This document shows positions 41,614 to 49,229 of a stretch of 64,000 bases of DNA, piece after piece. The stretch spans positions 1-64,000 of the forward strand of contig NZ_SLXQ01000015.1 of NCBI RefSeq assembly GCF_004340875.1, given 5' to 3'. Each line of letters begins with the position of its first letter. Within the stretch, counting starts at the first letter, position 1. Position numbers and translations under genes: made by a program. This DNA comes from Tamaricihabitans halophyticus (GTDB lineage: Bacteria; Actinomycetota; Actinomycetes; Mycobacteriales; Pseudonocardiaceae). The notes beneath the pieces were generated by a model. It saw only the letters and a program-made list of their open reading frames with translations, searched no databases and was not told the DNA's origin.

Positions 41614-41892
41614 ATGGCTGATGTGTACCAGGCCCTCGCTGAGCCGACTCGTCGGGCCATCCTCGATGAGCTTCGGGAACAAGATGGCCAGACGATATTC
41701 GAACTTTGCGGCAGGCTTACCGGAAAACACGAGCTGAGCTCGTCCCGGCAAGCGATCTCGCAGCATTTGGGGATACTCGAAGGGGCCGGTTTGGTCAGAA
41801 CCAGTAGGCAGGGGCGGCGCAAGCGGCACAGCCTGGACACGTCACCGCTGCGGGAAATTGTCGAGCGATGGCCAATTGAGGACGAGAGGTAG
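41614..41892 (+). CDS. ArsR-family repressor (paralogue 1)
   Basis: A 92-aa ArsR winged-helix protein with 'LAEPTRRAILDEL' and the recognition helix region 'SSRQAISQHLGILEGAGLV'. No Cys metal site of the SmtB/ArsR kind is seen, so it may sense something other than metal. It is strongly similar along its length to the 56557 protein. Followed 6 nt later by a VOC-family gene it probably regulates. ATG 41614 fixed by the leaderless promoter. Confidence 0.85.
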   Translation: MADVYQALAEPTRRAILDELREQDGQTIFELCGRLTGKHELSSSRQAISQHLGILEGAGLVRTSRQGRRKRHSLDTSPLREIVERWPIEDER

Positions 41893-41898
41893 CGGATC

Positions 41899-42285
41899 GT
41901 GCGGATCAACATCACCAGCGTGTTCGTGGACGACCAGGACAAGGCGCTGCGGTTCTACACCGAGGTTCTCGGTTTTCAGAAGAAGGTCGATGTGCCGCTT
42001 GGCGGGCCGCGCTGGTTGACCGTGGTGTCTGCCGAGGAGCCGGACGGCACCGAGTTGCTGCTCGAGCCGGATGGACACCCCGCCGTCGGGCCTTACAAGA
42101 CGGCGTTGGTCGCCGACGGGATTCCGTGCACGTCGTTTGCCGTCGACGATGTCTTCGCCGAGGCCGAGCGGCTGCGCGGGCTCGGTGTGCGGTTCACCCA
42201 GGAGCCGACCGATATGGGAACCGTGACTACGGCTGTCTTCGAGGACACCTGCGGCAATCTCATTCAGATCGCCGCCGAGAAGTAG
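41899..42285 (+). CDS. Glyoxalase/VOC-superfamily protein
   Basis: A 128-aa VOC protein. It begins 'MRINITSVFVDDQDKALRFYTEVLGF' (partly quoted), typical of glyoxalase/bleomycin-resistance folds, with a C-terminal 'DTCGNLIQIAAEK'. Metal ligands cannot be fixed with confidence. GTG 41899 is 6 nt after the arsR stop, so both are one transcript. Probable detoxification or lyase role; substrate unknown. Confidence 0.8.
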   Translation: MRINITSVFVDDQDKALRFYTEVLGFQKKVDVPLGGPRWLTVVSAEEPDGTELLLEPDGHPAVGPYKTALVADGIPCTSFAVDDVFAEAERLRGLGVRFTQEPTDMGTVTTAVFEDTCGNLIQIAAEK

Positions 42286-43767
42286 CTAATTACCGGTCCT
42301 GCCCGCGCTCCGGCGAGCGGGGATGGAGACCGGCTCACCGGCTGGGCCTTCGAAGCGTCGGCCCCAGCCGGTGAGTATCGCGGTCAGCATGACCAGCGTC
42401 AGTACCAGTGGATACCAGGTGACCACGAATAGCGTCAGCGCGGATACCTGCGCGGTGCCCGGCACGTCCGCGGTGAGCGAACTGGCGATCAGCAGGAACG
42501 AGCTGACGACGGGCACGATCGAGCCGATGCCGAGGACGACACAGTCCATGACGTTGGCGCGCCGATAGGGATGCAGGCCGGCGGCGGCGCCGATCCGGTC
42601 CGCGAGGGGACCGTAGAACAGCATGGTCGGCCCGTTGACCCCGGCAAAGAGTCCGCCAGCGAGTACCGCTCCGGCTCCGATCGTCAGTTCAGCGCCCCGT
42701 GGGTTGGTCGGGTTCGACCAGCGTGCGATCGCGTTGACCAGTATGTCGAAGGCCCCGGATGCCTCGAGCACGCCAATGATGGCGAAAATGACCAGCCCCA
42801 GTCCGATCAGTGGCAGCATGTCCGTCACGCCTGTCACCAGAAAACCGGTCGCCGCACCGTCTTCCGCGCCGATGATCGCCGAACCCGGTACCAGTCCGGT
42901 TGGCACCGCGACGATGAGCCCCGCGGCCAGGCCGGCAGAGGTGGCCAGGAAGATGTCTCGCTTCCAGAAGGCGACACCGACCAGCACCGCCACGGCCACC
43001 AGCATCAGCAGTGGTTTGGCGCCAGCGGTCAGGCCGGCGGTGGCCGAACCCTGCTGATCAGCCATCGCCGGACCAGCGATCGCGTACAGTACGACGCTCG
43101 CGGCGAACGCGGTCAGCGCGTAGCGAGCGCGCGAGCGTACGACTCCGGCGATATCCGCGACACCTTCGCGGCCGCGATAGCGCTGGGTGGTGGCCGAGAC
43201 GATCGTGGAATCCGAGATCGGCGCGATGTTGTCGCCGAAAAGCGCGCCGGACAGGATTGCCCCGGCGAGCAGGAGCGGGTCGGCGCCGAGCGCGATCCCG
43301 GCGGGAAACAGGATCGGGAACGCGGTGAACAGGGTGCTGATCGACGAACCGGTTGCCATGGCGAGTGCACCCGCGAGCACGAAGACAACGGCTGGGAACA
43401 GACCCCCGGACAGGCCAAACTGGCCGGCGAGCCACACCATCCCGCCGGCGACCCCGGACACATCAAGCAATGCCGCGAACAGGCTGACGACCAGCAGGAT
43501 CAACAGGAGCGTTGCCGACATCGGGGTGGCGATACCGCGCAAGGCGGCATTCCAGTAGGACTGGTAGTTCCGTGCAAGCAGCGCACCAGCCAGCAGCCCG
43601 AGCAGTCCGGCGACCGTCAGCGCGGTCATATCGAAGGTTTCGAACACGACGAAGTAACTGATCACGCCGATCATGAAGATCAGCGGCGCGGCGAAGGCGA
43701 GGTACCAGCCGCCAATGAAGTGCAGTCGCTCGGGTTTGGCTGCGGAATCCACGGGGTGCTCCTTCAC
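42286..43767 (-). CDS. NhaC-family Na+/H+ antiporter-like transporter
   Basis: A 493-aa membrane protein with about 11-12 hydrophobic segments. 'SGALFGDNIAPISDSTIVSA' near residue 195 is the NhaC-family ion-site signature, and 'GGLFAGVNGPTMLFYGPLADRIG' (partly quoted) lies near residue 375. GTG 43767 overlaps the stop of the upstream class V PLP gene (GTGA). The coupling with a PLP enzyme suggests an amino-acid or organic-ion/Na+ exchange role rather than plain pH control; inference. Confidence 0.78.
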   Translation of the reverse strand: MKEHPVDSAAKPERLHFIGGWYLAFAAPLIFMIGVISYFVVFETFDMTALTVAGLLGLLAGALLARNYQSYWNAALRGIATPMSATLLLILLVVSLFAALLDVSGVAGGMVWLAGQFGLSGGLFPAVVFVLAGALAMATGSSISTLFTAFPILFPAGIALGADPLLLAGAILSGALFGDNIAPISDSTIVSATTQRYRGREGVADIAGVVRSRARYALTAFAASVVLYAIAGPAMADQQGSATAGLTAGAKPLLMLVAVAVLVGVAFWKRDIFLATSAGLAAGLIVAVPTGLVPGSAIIGAEDGAATGFLVTGVTDMLPLIGLGLVIFAIIGVLEASGAFDILVNAIARWSNPTNPRGAELTIGAGAVLAGGLFAGVNGPTMLFYGPLADRIGAAAGLHPYRRANVMDCVVLGIGSIVPVVSSFLLIASSLTADVPGTAQVSALTLFVVTWYPLVLTLVMLTAILTGWGRRFEGPAGEPVSIPARRSAGRTGN

Positions 43768-44930
43768 TCGCGTTGGCCGGTATGCCTTCGGTAGTCCCGG
43801 ACGGCGGACAGCAACCGGTCGATATCGCTGTCATCGGAGTAGTAGTGCAGGGACACACGCAGTCGGCTGCCGCGCGGTGCGGTACTGATCTTGCGTTCGG
43901 TGAGTAGCCAGCCCGCCAAGGCATCCGGATCCTGCTCGACCAGCGCGACCTGTGGCCCGGCGAGGTCCGGATCGGTTGGCCGGTCGACCCGTTCGCCCAT
44001 CGCGCGGAGTTCGCCGGTGAGGTGCTCGGCGCGGCGTTGCAGCTGGCGCCAGCCAGCCGTTTCGTCCACTGTGTCCAGTGCGTCCAGTCCGCCGAGAGCG
44101 GCGTAAACCGAGGGGACCCCGACCGTGCCGGTTTCGAAGCGCGCCGCCGTGTTGGGATAGTCGACGGTTTCGGCGTCGAAGGCGAACGGGTTACCTCGGC
44201 CGAACCAGCCGGTGAGCGCGGGTGATTCCAGCGCCGAGGGATCACGTGCGTACAGGAACGCGATGCCCGGAAGGCCGAGCAGATACTTCAGCGCGCCGAC
44301 GACAAGGAAGTCGCAATCCAGCTCGTCAACGTTGCACGGTACGACGCCGGCACCCTGGTAGGCGTCCACGAAGACCTTCGCGCCAGCCGCGTGCGCGGCC
44401 TCCGCGATCGCACGTACCGGCGGGCGCGTGCCGTTGGCGTAGCCAGCAAGCGGCACTGAGACCATGGCCGTGTTGTCGTCGATAGCTTGCTGCCAGGCCG
44501 CTGGGTCCAGCGCCTGTTCCGCCGCGACCGACCGGACCGGTATCCCGTCTTCCGGTGCTCGCCAGACATGGCCGATCGACGGGAACTCGAGTCCACTTGA
44601 GACGATCGCAGCACGTGGTTGTTGCCGGAACGCGGGAAGGTTCGCGCGTACCTGATAAGCGGCGACCGACGCGTTCGGCGCGAGCGCGATCTGGGCAGGT
44701 GAAGCGCCGAGTCGCGCGGCCATCCGGTTCCGCAGCTGCTCGGCAAGTTCCATCCAGCGGCCCCATGGCGCGGGGTTGGCCATGAGGTCGTCTTGCATAT
44801 CAGCGAGGCGCTGGCGTACGTCGATGGAAAGGGCCCCCTGGCTGCAACTGGCGAAGTGGGTGACCGCCGGCAGGGTAGGAAAACGATCACGGAAGGTGAC
44901 AAGATCAGCGGGTGATGTGGACTCCGGCAT
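43764..44930 (-). CDS. Class V aminotransferase-fold PLP enzyme
   Basis: A 388-aa fold-type I PLP protein of the aminotransferase class V (isopenicillin-N epimerase/cysteine desulfurase-like) group. Asp189 in 'FVDAYQG' and the Schiff-base Lys215 in 'VVGALKYLLG' are the cofactor residues. C-terminal 'RLRVSLHYYSDDSDID' is typical of the family's small domain. Substrate unknown. Translationally coupled to the NhaC-like transporter and divergent from an XRE-cupin regulator. Confidence 0.78.
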   Translation of the reverse strand: MPESTSPADLVTFRDRFPTLPAVTHFASCSQGALSIDVRQRLADMQDDLMANPAPWGRWMELAEQLRNRMAARLGASPAQIALAPNASVAAYQVRANLPAFRQQPRAAIVSSGLEFPSIGHVWRAPEDGIPVRSVAAEQALDPAAWQQAIDDNTAMVSVPLAGYANGTRPPVRAIAEAAHAAGAKVFVDAYQGAGVVPCNVDELDCDFLVVGALKYLLGLPGIAFLYARDPSALESPALTGWFGRGNPFAFDAETVDYPNTAARFETGTVGVPSVYAALGGLDALDTVDETAGWRQLQRRAEHLTGELRAMGERVDRPTDPDLAGPQVALVEQDPDALAGWLLTERKISTAPRGSRLRVSLHYYSDDSDIDRLLSAVRDYRRHTGQRE

Positions 44931-44961
44931 CGGGTGATGGTGGCGTGAATTATTAATGGAG

Positions 44962-44977
44962 TCAATATTGATATTAT
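44962..44977 (+). promoter_or_regulatory. AT-rich palindrome and leaderless promoter of the XRE-cupin gene
   Basis: TCAATATTGA (44962-44971) is a perfect 10-bp palindrome touching -10 TATTAT (44972-44977). ATG 44984 is 6 nt further, so the transcript is probably leaderless. The whole ~30 bp is strikingly AT-rich in this GC-rich DNA. Probable autoregulatory operator also covering the divergent PLP gene. Confidence 0.55.
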
Positions 44978-44983
44978 CGCTGG

Positions 44984-45562
44984 ATGGTTGCGGGTGGGCG
45001 GCGCGGTGGTAGTGCGGATGCGGTCGCGCTGGGGCGGCGCATCCGGTCGGCCCGCAAGGAGCGCGGGCTGACCTCGGTCGAGTTGGCCGACCTCGCCGGT
45101 GTCTCGCAGGGGTTGATCAGTCAGGTGGAAAACGGCCGCAGTGATCCGAGCCTGGAGACACTGCGGCGGTTGGCCGAAGCGCTGGATCTGCCATTGTTCG
45201 ACCTCTTCCAGGAAACCGCGTCGCATGGGGTGGCTGTCCGGCGATCGGATGCCCGACCGGCGGTGACGACACCGCGGTCGGAGTTCAGTTATGCGAAGCT
45301 CTCGCCACCCGATCCGGTCCTCGAGGTCCTGCGCGGTCGGTTGCGACCGGGCGCGGTATCCAGCGCGCAGGAGCATCGTCACCCCGCGCACGAGTGTGTG
45401 TTGGTGGAGCAGGGCACGTTGACTGTCCAGGTGGAAACCGAAGAGTTGACCTTGGGGCAAGGGGATAGTTGCGCCTTCGACTCCCGGCGACCGCACCGCT
45501 ACCTGAACCGCACCGACGAGGACGTCAGCTTCCTCGTCTTCGCCACCCCGCCGAGCTTCTGA
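44984..45562 (+). CDS. XRE-family regulator with cupin domain
   Basis: A 192-aa regulator: an N-terminal XRE helix-turn-helix (~15-70, 'SVELADLAGVSQGLISQVENG'; partly quoted) and a C-terminal cupin ligand domain (~105-190) with 'EHRHPAHECVLVEQG' and a second histidine in 'RRPHRYLN'. This class usually controls amino-acid or polyamine catabolism genes. Divergent from the class V PLP/NhaC-like operon, its likely target. Confidence 0.83.
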   Translation: MVAGGRRGGSADAVALGRRIRSARKERGLTSVELADLAGVSQGLISQVENGRSDPSLETLRRLAEALDLPLFDLFQETASHGVAVRRSDARPAVTTPRSEFSYAKLSPPDPVLEVLRGRLRPGAVSSAQEHRHPAHECVLVEQGTLTVQVETEELTLGQGDSCAFDSRRPHRYLNRTDEDVSFLVFATPPSF

Positions 45563-45603
45563 TACGTCGGGTGCGGTGCGCGTTCACGCCGTAGACTGCC
45601 GGA

Positions 45604-45978
45604 GTGACCCCTGCGATGTTCCGCGAGTTGTGCCTCGGCTTTCCTGGCACGGGCGAGGAGTTCCCGTTCGGCGAGGCGAACAGCGTGTTCAAGGTTGCCG
45701 GCAAGATGTTCGCGCTCAGTCCACTCGCGTCCGAGCCATTGCGGGTGAGCTTGAAGTGTGACCCCGACGTCGCCGTGAACCTGCGGGCAAACTATTCCGC
45801 GATCACCGCCGGATATCACCTGAACAAGCGGCACTGGAACACCATCGTGATAGACGGCACGGTGCCGGACGAGTTGCTGCGCGAAATGGTCGAAGACTCC
45901 TACGATCTGGTGGTCGCCGGGCTTTCCCGGCGTCAGCAGGAGAAGCTGCACTGGATTGGGCTCAGTCGCGAGTCCTGA
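45604..45978 (+). CDS. MmcQ/YjbR-family protein
   Basis: A 124-aa YjbR/MmcQ-like protein with 'GFPGTGEEFPFGE' at the N-terminus, 'VFKVAGKMFALSP' and 'LRANYSAITAGYHLNKRHWNTI' (partly quoted). The fold is a CyaY-like alpha/beta sandwich; function in the family is not settled (DNA-binding has been suggested). GTG 45604. Stands alone between the XRE-cupin gene and the glycosyltransferase leader. Confidence 0.8.
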   Translation: MTPAMFRELCLGFPGTGEEFPFGEANSVFKVAGKMFALSPLASEPLRVSLKCDPDVAVNLRANYSAITAGYHLNKRHWNTIVIDGTVPDELLREMVEDSYDLVVAGLSRRQQEKLHWIGLSRES

Positions 45979-46004
45979 GCGCTCGGTGATAGTGGACGGT
46001 TCGG

Positions 46005-46041
46005 AAAATCACGCGCGCGCCCCGGCGGAATCCGTTACGCT
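46005..46041 (+). promoter_or_regulatory. WhiB7-like promoter of the glycosyltransferase leader
   Basis: An AAAAT tract (46005-46009) lies exactly 3 bp before a GC-rich -35 position (46013-46018), followed by a 17-bp spacer and -10 TACGCT (46036-46041). An AT-rich block just upstream of a poor -35 is the known geometry of WhiB7/SigA promoters that drive actinobacterial antibiotic-resistance genes. The leader ATG follows 7 nt after the -10. Confidence 0.5.
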
Positions 46042-46048
46042 GGACGGT

Positions 46049-46078
46049 ATGGGTCAAGCACTCCAGTTCTACCTCTGA
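46049..46078 (+). CDS. Nine-residue leader peptide upstream of macrolide-type glycosyltransferase
   Basis: ATG 46049 opens a nine-codon peptide, MGQALQFYL, ending at TGA 46076-46078. It starts 7 nt after the -10, so is probably translated from the very 5' end. Its position before alternative hairpins and a resistance-type gene matches drug-sensing leader peptides that stall ribosomes. Too short for homology; support is contextual. Confidence 0.5.
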   Translation: MGQALQFYL

Positions 46079-46088
46079 TCAACAGCAA

Positions 46089-46246
46089 CCGAGCCACCCG
46101 CGCCATGTGCGCATGAGGTGTTGCTCGGCGGCGCCGTGCCCAGACCTCCCGGGCCATCCGGCCAGGTCACTCTCATTGGCAACTCCAGTGGCGCCGCGCA
46201 GGTGAAGTCATGCCTTGTCGAAGCTGAGCCGTAGCACGGCTCGGCT
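46089..46246 (+). ncRNA. Attenuator-like leader with mutually exclusive hairpins
   Basis: Four segments can pair alternatively. Segment 1 CCGAGCC (46089-46095, extended by ACC) pairs with segment 2 GGTG..GCTCGG (46117-46128). Segments 3 and 4, AGCTGAGCCG (46222-46231) and CGGCTCGGCT (46237-46246), form a 10-bp stem with a 5-nt loop. Segment 1 is also perfectly complementary over 7 nt to GGCTCGG inside segment 4 (46238-46244). The rest of the 307-bp gap 45979-46285 holds no other gene. Structure inferred by eye. Confidence 0.5.
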
Positions 46247-46285
46247 CAACCATGCGTTGCTGTACAGATTAGATAGGAGTACGTC

Positions 46286-47506
46286 ATGCCTGCCCAGAAT
46301 GGCTACCGCATCAGGAAGCCCGCGCATATCGCGTTCATGTCGATCCCGGCGCACGGGCATGTGAATCCGGGCCTCGGCTTGGTATCGGAGCTCGCTCGGC
46401 GGGGGCACGGTGTCACGTATGCGGTCCCGGAGTCCTTCGCGCCTCAGGTGATCGAGGCCGGGGCGACCCATATCGGCTACGAGACGATGCTGCCGACCGG
46501 GGAAAAGGGCGACGAGTGGACCACGGACTACCTCGAGGCCGCGAATATGTTCCTCGATGAAGCCATCGCGGTAGTGCCCCAGCTTCGCGCGGCGTACCAG
46601 GACGACGTCCCCGACGTGGTGGTACACGACATCGGTGCGCAGCACGCACCGGTGCTGGCCGCGTGCTGGGGAGTGCCGGCCGTTTCGCTGTCACCCACGC
46701 ACGTCGCCTTCGAAGGATTCGAGGAGGTGTTTGGCATTGGGCACGAGGTGGACGGGCTGGCCACGCACCGCGCGGAGTTCCAAGCGTTTCTCGACCGCTA
46801 TGAGACCGGGCTGGACTACGAATCGATGATGCGACCGCCCAACTCGTTGGTGACTATCCCGCGCAGCTTCCAGTACTGCGGGGATCGAGTCGCCGACGAC
46901 GTGATCTTCGCCGGTCCGATGCTCACCGAACGCGCCTTCCAAGGCGACTGGCAGCCGCCAACCGGTAAGCGCGTGCTGCTGATCTCGCTGGGTTCGGCCT
47001 ACACCAACCAGCCGGAGTTCTTCCGTGACTGTGTGCGGGCTTTCGGCGACGATCCGAGCTGGCATGTGGTGCTCACCATCGGCAAACACGTGGATCGCGC
47101 GGCGATCGGACCTGTTCCGGAGCATTTCGAGGTGCATCGGTGGGTACCGCAACTGCGGATACTGTCCTATGCGGATGCTTTTATCTCGCATTGCGGTATG
47201 GGTGGCACGATGGAGGGACTGTACTCGGGGGTGCCGATCATCGGCGTGGGGCAACTTGGCGAGCAGTACGCCAACGCGGCCAGGATCGCCGAACTTGGGC
47301 TCGGGGTACACATTCCGCTGGAGGAGGCCACGTCCGAGTCGTTGCGTGCCGCCCTGGAACGGGTGAGCACCGACGCAGCGATCCAGGAGAACATCGCGGC
47401 GATGCGGGCGGAGATCAACGCCGCCGGTGGCGTGCGAGCTGGGGTCGAGCTGATCGAGTCGGCCCTCGCAACCTCGTCGTCTCCGGAAAAGCCGACTCGC
47501 GTCTAA
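46286..47506 (+). CDS. Macrolide-type glycosyltransferase (MGT/OleD-like)
   Basis: A 406-aa GT1-family (GT-B fold) enzyme. N-terminal 'FMSIPAHGHVNPGLGL' contains the catalytic His23 of OleD-type macrolide glycosyltransferases. The C-terminal nucleotide-sugar site is 'WVPQLRILSYADAFISHCG' and 'MGGTMEGLYSGVP' (both partly quoted). 'LLISLGSAYTNQPEFFRDCVRAFG' (partly quoted) is also OleD-like. Such enzymes inactivate macrolides by glucosylation. ATAGGAG precedes ATG 46286. The upstream leader suggests inducible expression. Natural-product tailoring is the alternative, but no biosynthetic genes are adjacent. Confidence 0.83.
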   Translation: MPAQNGYRIRKPAHIAFMSIPAHGHVNPGLGLVSELARRGHGVTYAVPESFAPQVIEAGATHIGYETMLPTGEKGDEWTTDYLEAANMFLDEAIAVVPQLRAAYQDDVPDVVVHDIGAQHAPVLAACWGVPAVSLSPTHVAFEGFEEVFGIGHEVDGLATHRAEFQAFLDRYETGLDYESMMRPPNSLVTIPRSFQYCGDRVADDVIFAGPMLTERAFQGDWQPPTGKRVLLISLGSAYTNQPEFFRDCVRAFGDDPSWHVVLTIGKHVDRAAIGPVPEHFEVHRWVPQLRILSYADAFISHCGMGGTMEGLYSGVPIIGVGQLGEQYANAARIAELGLGVHIPLEEATSESLRAALERVSTDAAIQENIAAMRAEINAAGGVRAGVELIESALATSSSPEKPTRV

Positions 47507-48261
47507 CGCGCGCCGTCGATCGTTTCGGCGATCTGGTCGAGGTTGGCGCGGACATCCCGAACACGCGCGTCGAGGGTGTCCGCGCTCCGCCGGTCCGTGG
47601 GGTCCTTCTGCACGGTATGGCTCAGCTCGCGGTACCGCACGACGAGTCGGTCGAACTCCGTGCTGAGTTCGGCATCGTCGTGCACCGTGACCAGAGGTTC
47701 TAGGCGCAGCACCGTATTGGCCATCGCGGAGATCTCGGACCGCAGCCGTTCACCTTCGGCGGCCAACGCGGCCGCGTCTTTCGCGCGCCGCCGGCGGCGC
47801 TCCCACCAGCGGCCAACGACGGCCACCGCGATGATCAGTACGACCGCGGCGCCGATGATCCAGCCCCACGGCGGTCCGGGTGCGGTGAGCTCGTCCACGA
47901 ATGCCTGAGCGGCAACCGCGTCATCGCCAGCGGGAAGATTGGCCACGGCAGCGGCGGAATCACCATCCGCGCTCCAAGCTGCCGCGGAATCCGGGCTGAG
48001 CGCGAGCACCGTGCCACCACGGTCGAGGGCCAGTTCCTGGGCGAGGTCCTGCAACTCGCTTTCGGTGCCGTCTGGCAAGGTCACTACGGACAGCTCGAGG
48101 TCGTGATCGGCGCGGGCCTGTTGCACGACCTTGGCGATCCGGTCCTGCGCACCGTCGCCGGCCACACCGTTGTCCCGGAGATCGGCGGCGATCTCGTCGA
48201 GGTCGACGCCAGCCGGCTGTGCGATGACGGCGTCGGCACGGGCAATGTGGTGGCCGGACAT
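47503..48261 (-). CDS. Single-pass membrane protein, possibly Rv1476-like
   Basis: A 252-aa protein. Residues 1-135 form an acidic, soluble domain (likely extracytoplasmic, TPM-like in pattern: 'DRIAKVVQQARADHDLELSVVTLPDG'; partly quoted). One transmembrane segment follows near 140-163 ('WGWIIGAAVVLIIAVAVVG'), then a basic 'RWWERRRRR' anchor and a coiled-coil-like cytoplasmic tail. ATG 48261 has GGAG 9 nt upstream; the frame is open further but without support. I recall similar 'Rv1476 family' proteins in actinobacteria; function unknown. Divergent from 48318. Confidence 0.6.
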   Translation of the reverse strand: MSGHHIARADAVIAQPAGVDLDEIAADLRDNGVAGDGAQDRIAKVVQQARADHDLELSVVTLPDGTESELQDLAQELALDRGGTVLALSPDSAAAWSADGDSAAAVANLPAGDDAVAAQAFVDELTAPGPPWGWIIGAAVVLIIAVAVVGRWWERRRRRAKDAAALAAEGERLRSEISAMANTVLRLEPLVTVHDDAELSTEFDRLVVRYRELSHTVQKDPTDRRSADTLDARVRDVRANLDQIAETIDGAR

Positions 48262-48317
48262 GATGAACACTCCGCGGTAGAGGTATCTGGGCGGTAGGGA
48301 ATCTGGAGGGATTGAGC

Positions 48318-49112
48318 GTGCGAGAACGGTACGTGACGGACCCCGAAGGGATGCAGTGGGTAGTGGGACGCAAGTTCCTCTTTGGTGCCCCACGTTACCG
48401 GGGGTTTCGATTCGGTCTCGGCAAGAAGCGCAAGTTCGAGCCGCCGGTGACGGCCGCCGAACCGGCGGAACAGGCCGAGCCGCCACCGCACCGCATCGCA
48501 CGCAGCCGCCCCGTGCCCCAGGGGCCCGTCCGGCATGACCCGCCCGCCCGATACCGCGATATGGACGGGTACTACCGACGTCGCCCTCGGCGGCGCGGCG
48601 GGATGATTTTCGTGCCTACCGGTGGCTTCGGCGGCGGTGGTTTCTCCGGTGGTGGCGGCGGAGGGCTGGGCAGTGGCGGCTCAGGTAGTCGCGGTGGCGG
48701 CGGCTCGGGTAGCAGGGGCGGTGGCGGCTCCGGAAACCGTGGCGGCGGCGCTGGCGGCGTACTGGGTGGTCTTGGAGCCGGCGCTGGGGCACTGGCCAAG
48801 ATCGCCTCGACCGTGCTCATCGTCATCGCCATCTCGGCAGCGATCTTTCTCACTATCTTCGTAGCCCTGCCAGCCCTCGTGCTGTTGTTCGAATTGTTGC
48901 TCGTCGCGTTGCTGATCGGTTGGCGCGCCCTCACCGGCCGTCCATGGGTGGTCGAGGCGCGGCAGAACCGCGCGGCGCCCATCGTGCATACCTGGGCGAT
49001 CCAGGGCTGGCAGGCCGCGGGCGGTACGGTCGATGAGGTGGCCGAAGCACTCCGTCGCGGGCAGACACCGGAACCGGTCGGCGCGGAAGCGTTGGAAAAC
49101 CACGGAACCTGA
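48318..49112 (+). CDS. Membrane protein with glycine-rich linker, unknown function
   Basis: A 264-aa protein. Residues ~1-95 are basic and Pro-rich, ~100-150 are a Gly/Ser/Arg low-complexity run with repeated GSGSRGGG units, ~155-200 hold one or two hydrophobic segments, and a 60-residue soluble tail follows. GTG 48318 is 7 nt after GGAGGG; TTG 48312 is too close. Divergent from the single-pass membrane protein at 47503-48261, suggesting a shared envelope role. I do not recognise a family. Confidence 0.6.
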   Translation: MRERYVTDPEGMQWVVGRKFLFGAPRYRGFRFGLGKKRKFEPPVTAAEPAEQAEPPPHRIARSRPVPQGPVRHDPPARYRDMDGYYRRRPRRRGGMIFVPTGGFGGGGFSGGGGGGLGSGGSGSRGGGGSGSRGGGGSGNRGGGAGGVLGGLGAGAGALAKIASTVLIVIAISAAIFLTIFVALPALVLLFELLLVALLIGWRALTGRPWVVEARQNRAAPIVHTWAIQGWQAAGGTVDEVAEALRRGQTPEPVGAEALENHGT

Positions 49113-49229
49113 CCGGTAACCGGATCATCACAGTGCGAGCGTTCTACCCCAGCCGCACTCCGTGGTCTGCTTGTCGTGCGGTGTCTGAGGTCAACGGCAA
49201 CTACGGCAGTGTCGAGGTGTGTGCGGCAA

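Noticed and set aside
48640-48760. Possible CRISPR-like or minisatellite array
   Set aside because: The repeats are short Gly/Ser/Arg codon runs inside a coding sequence, with no unique spacers.
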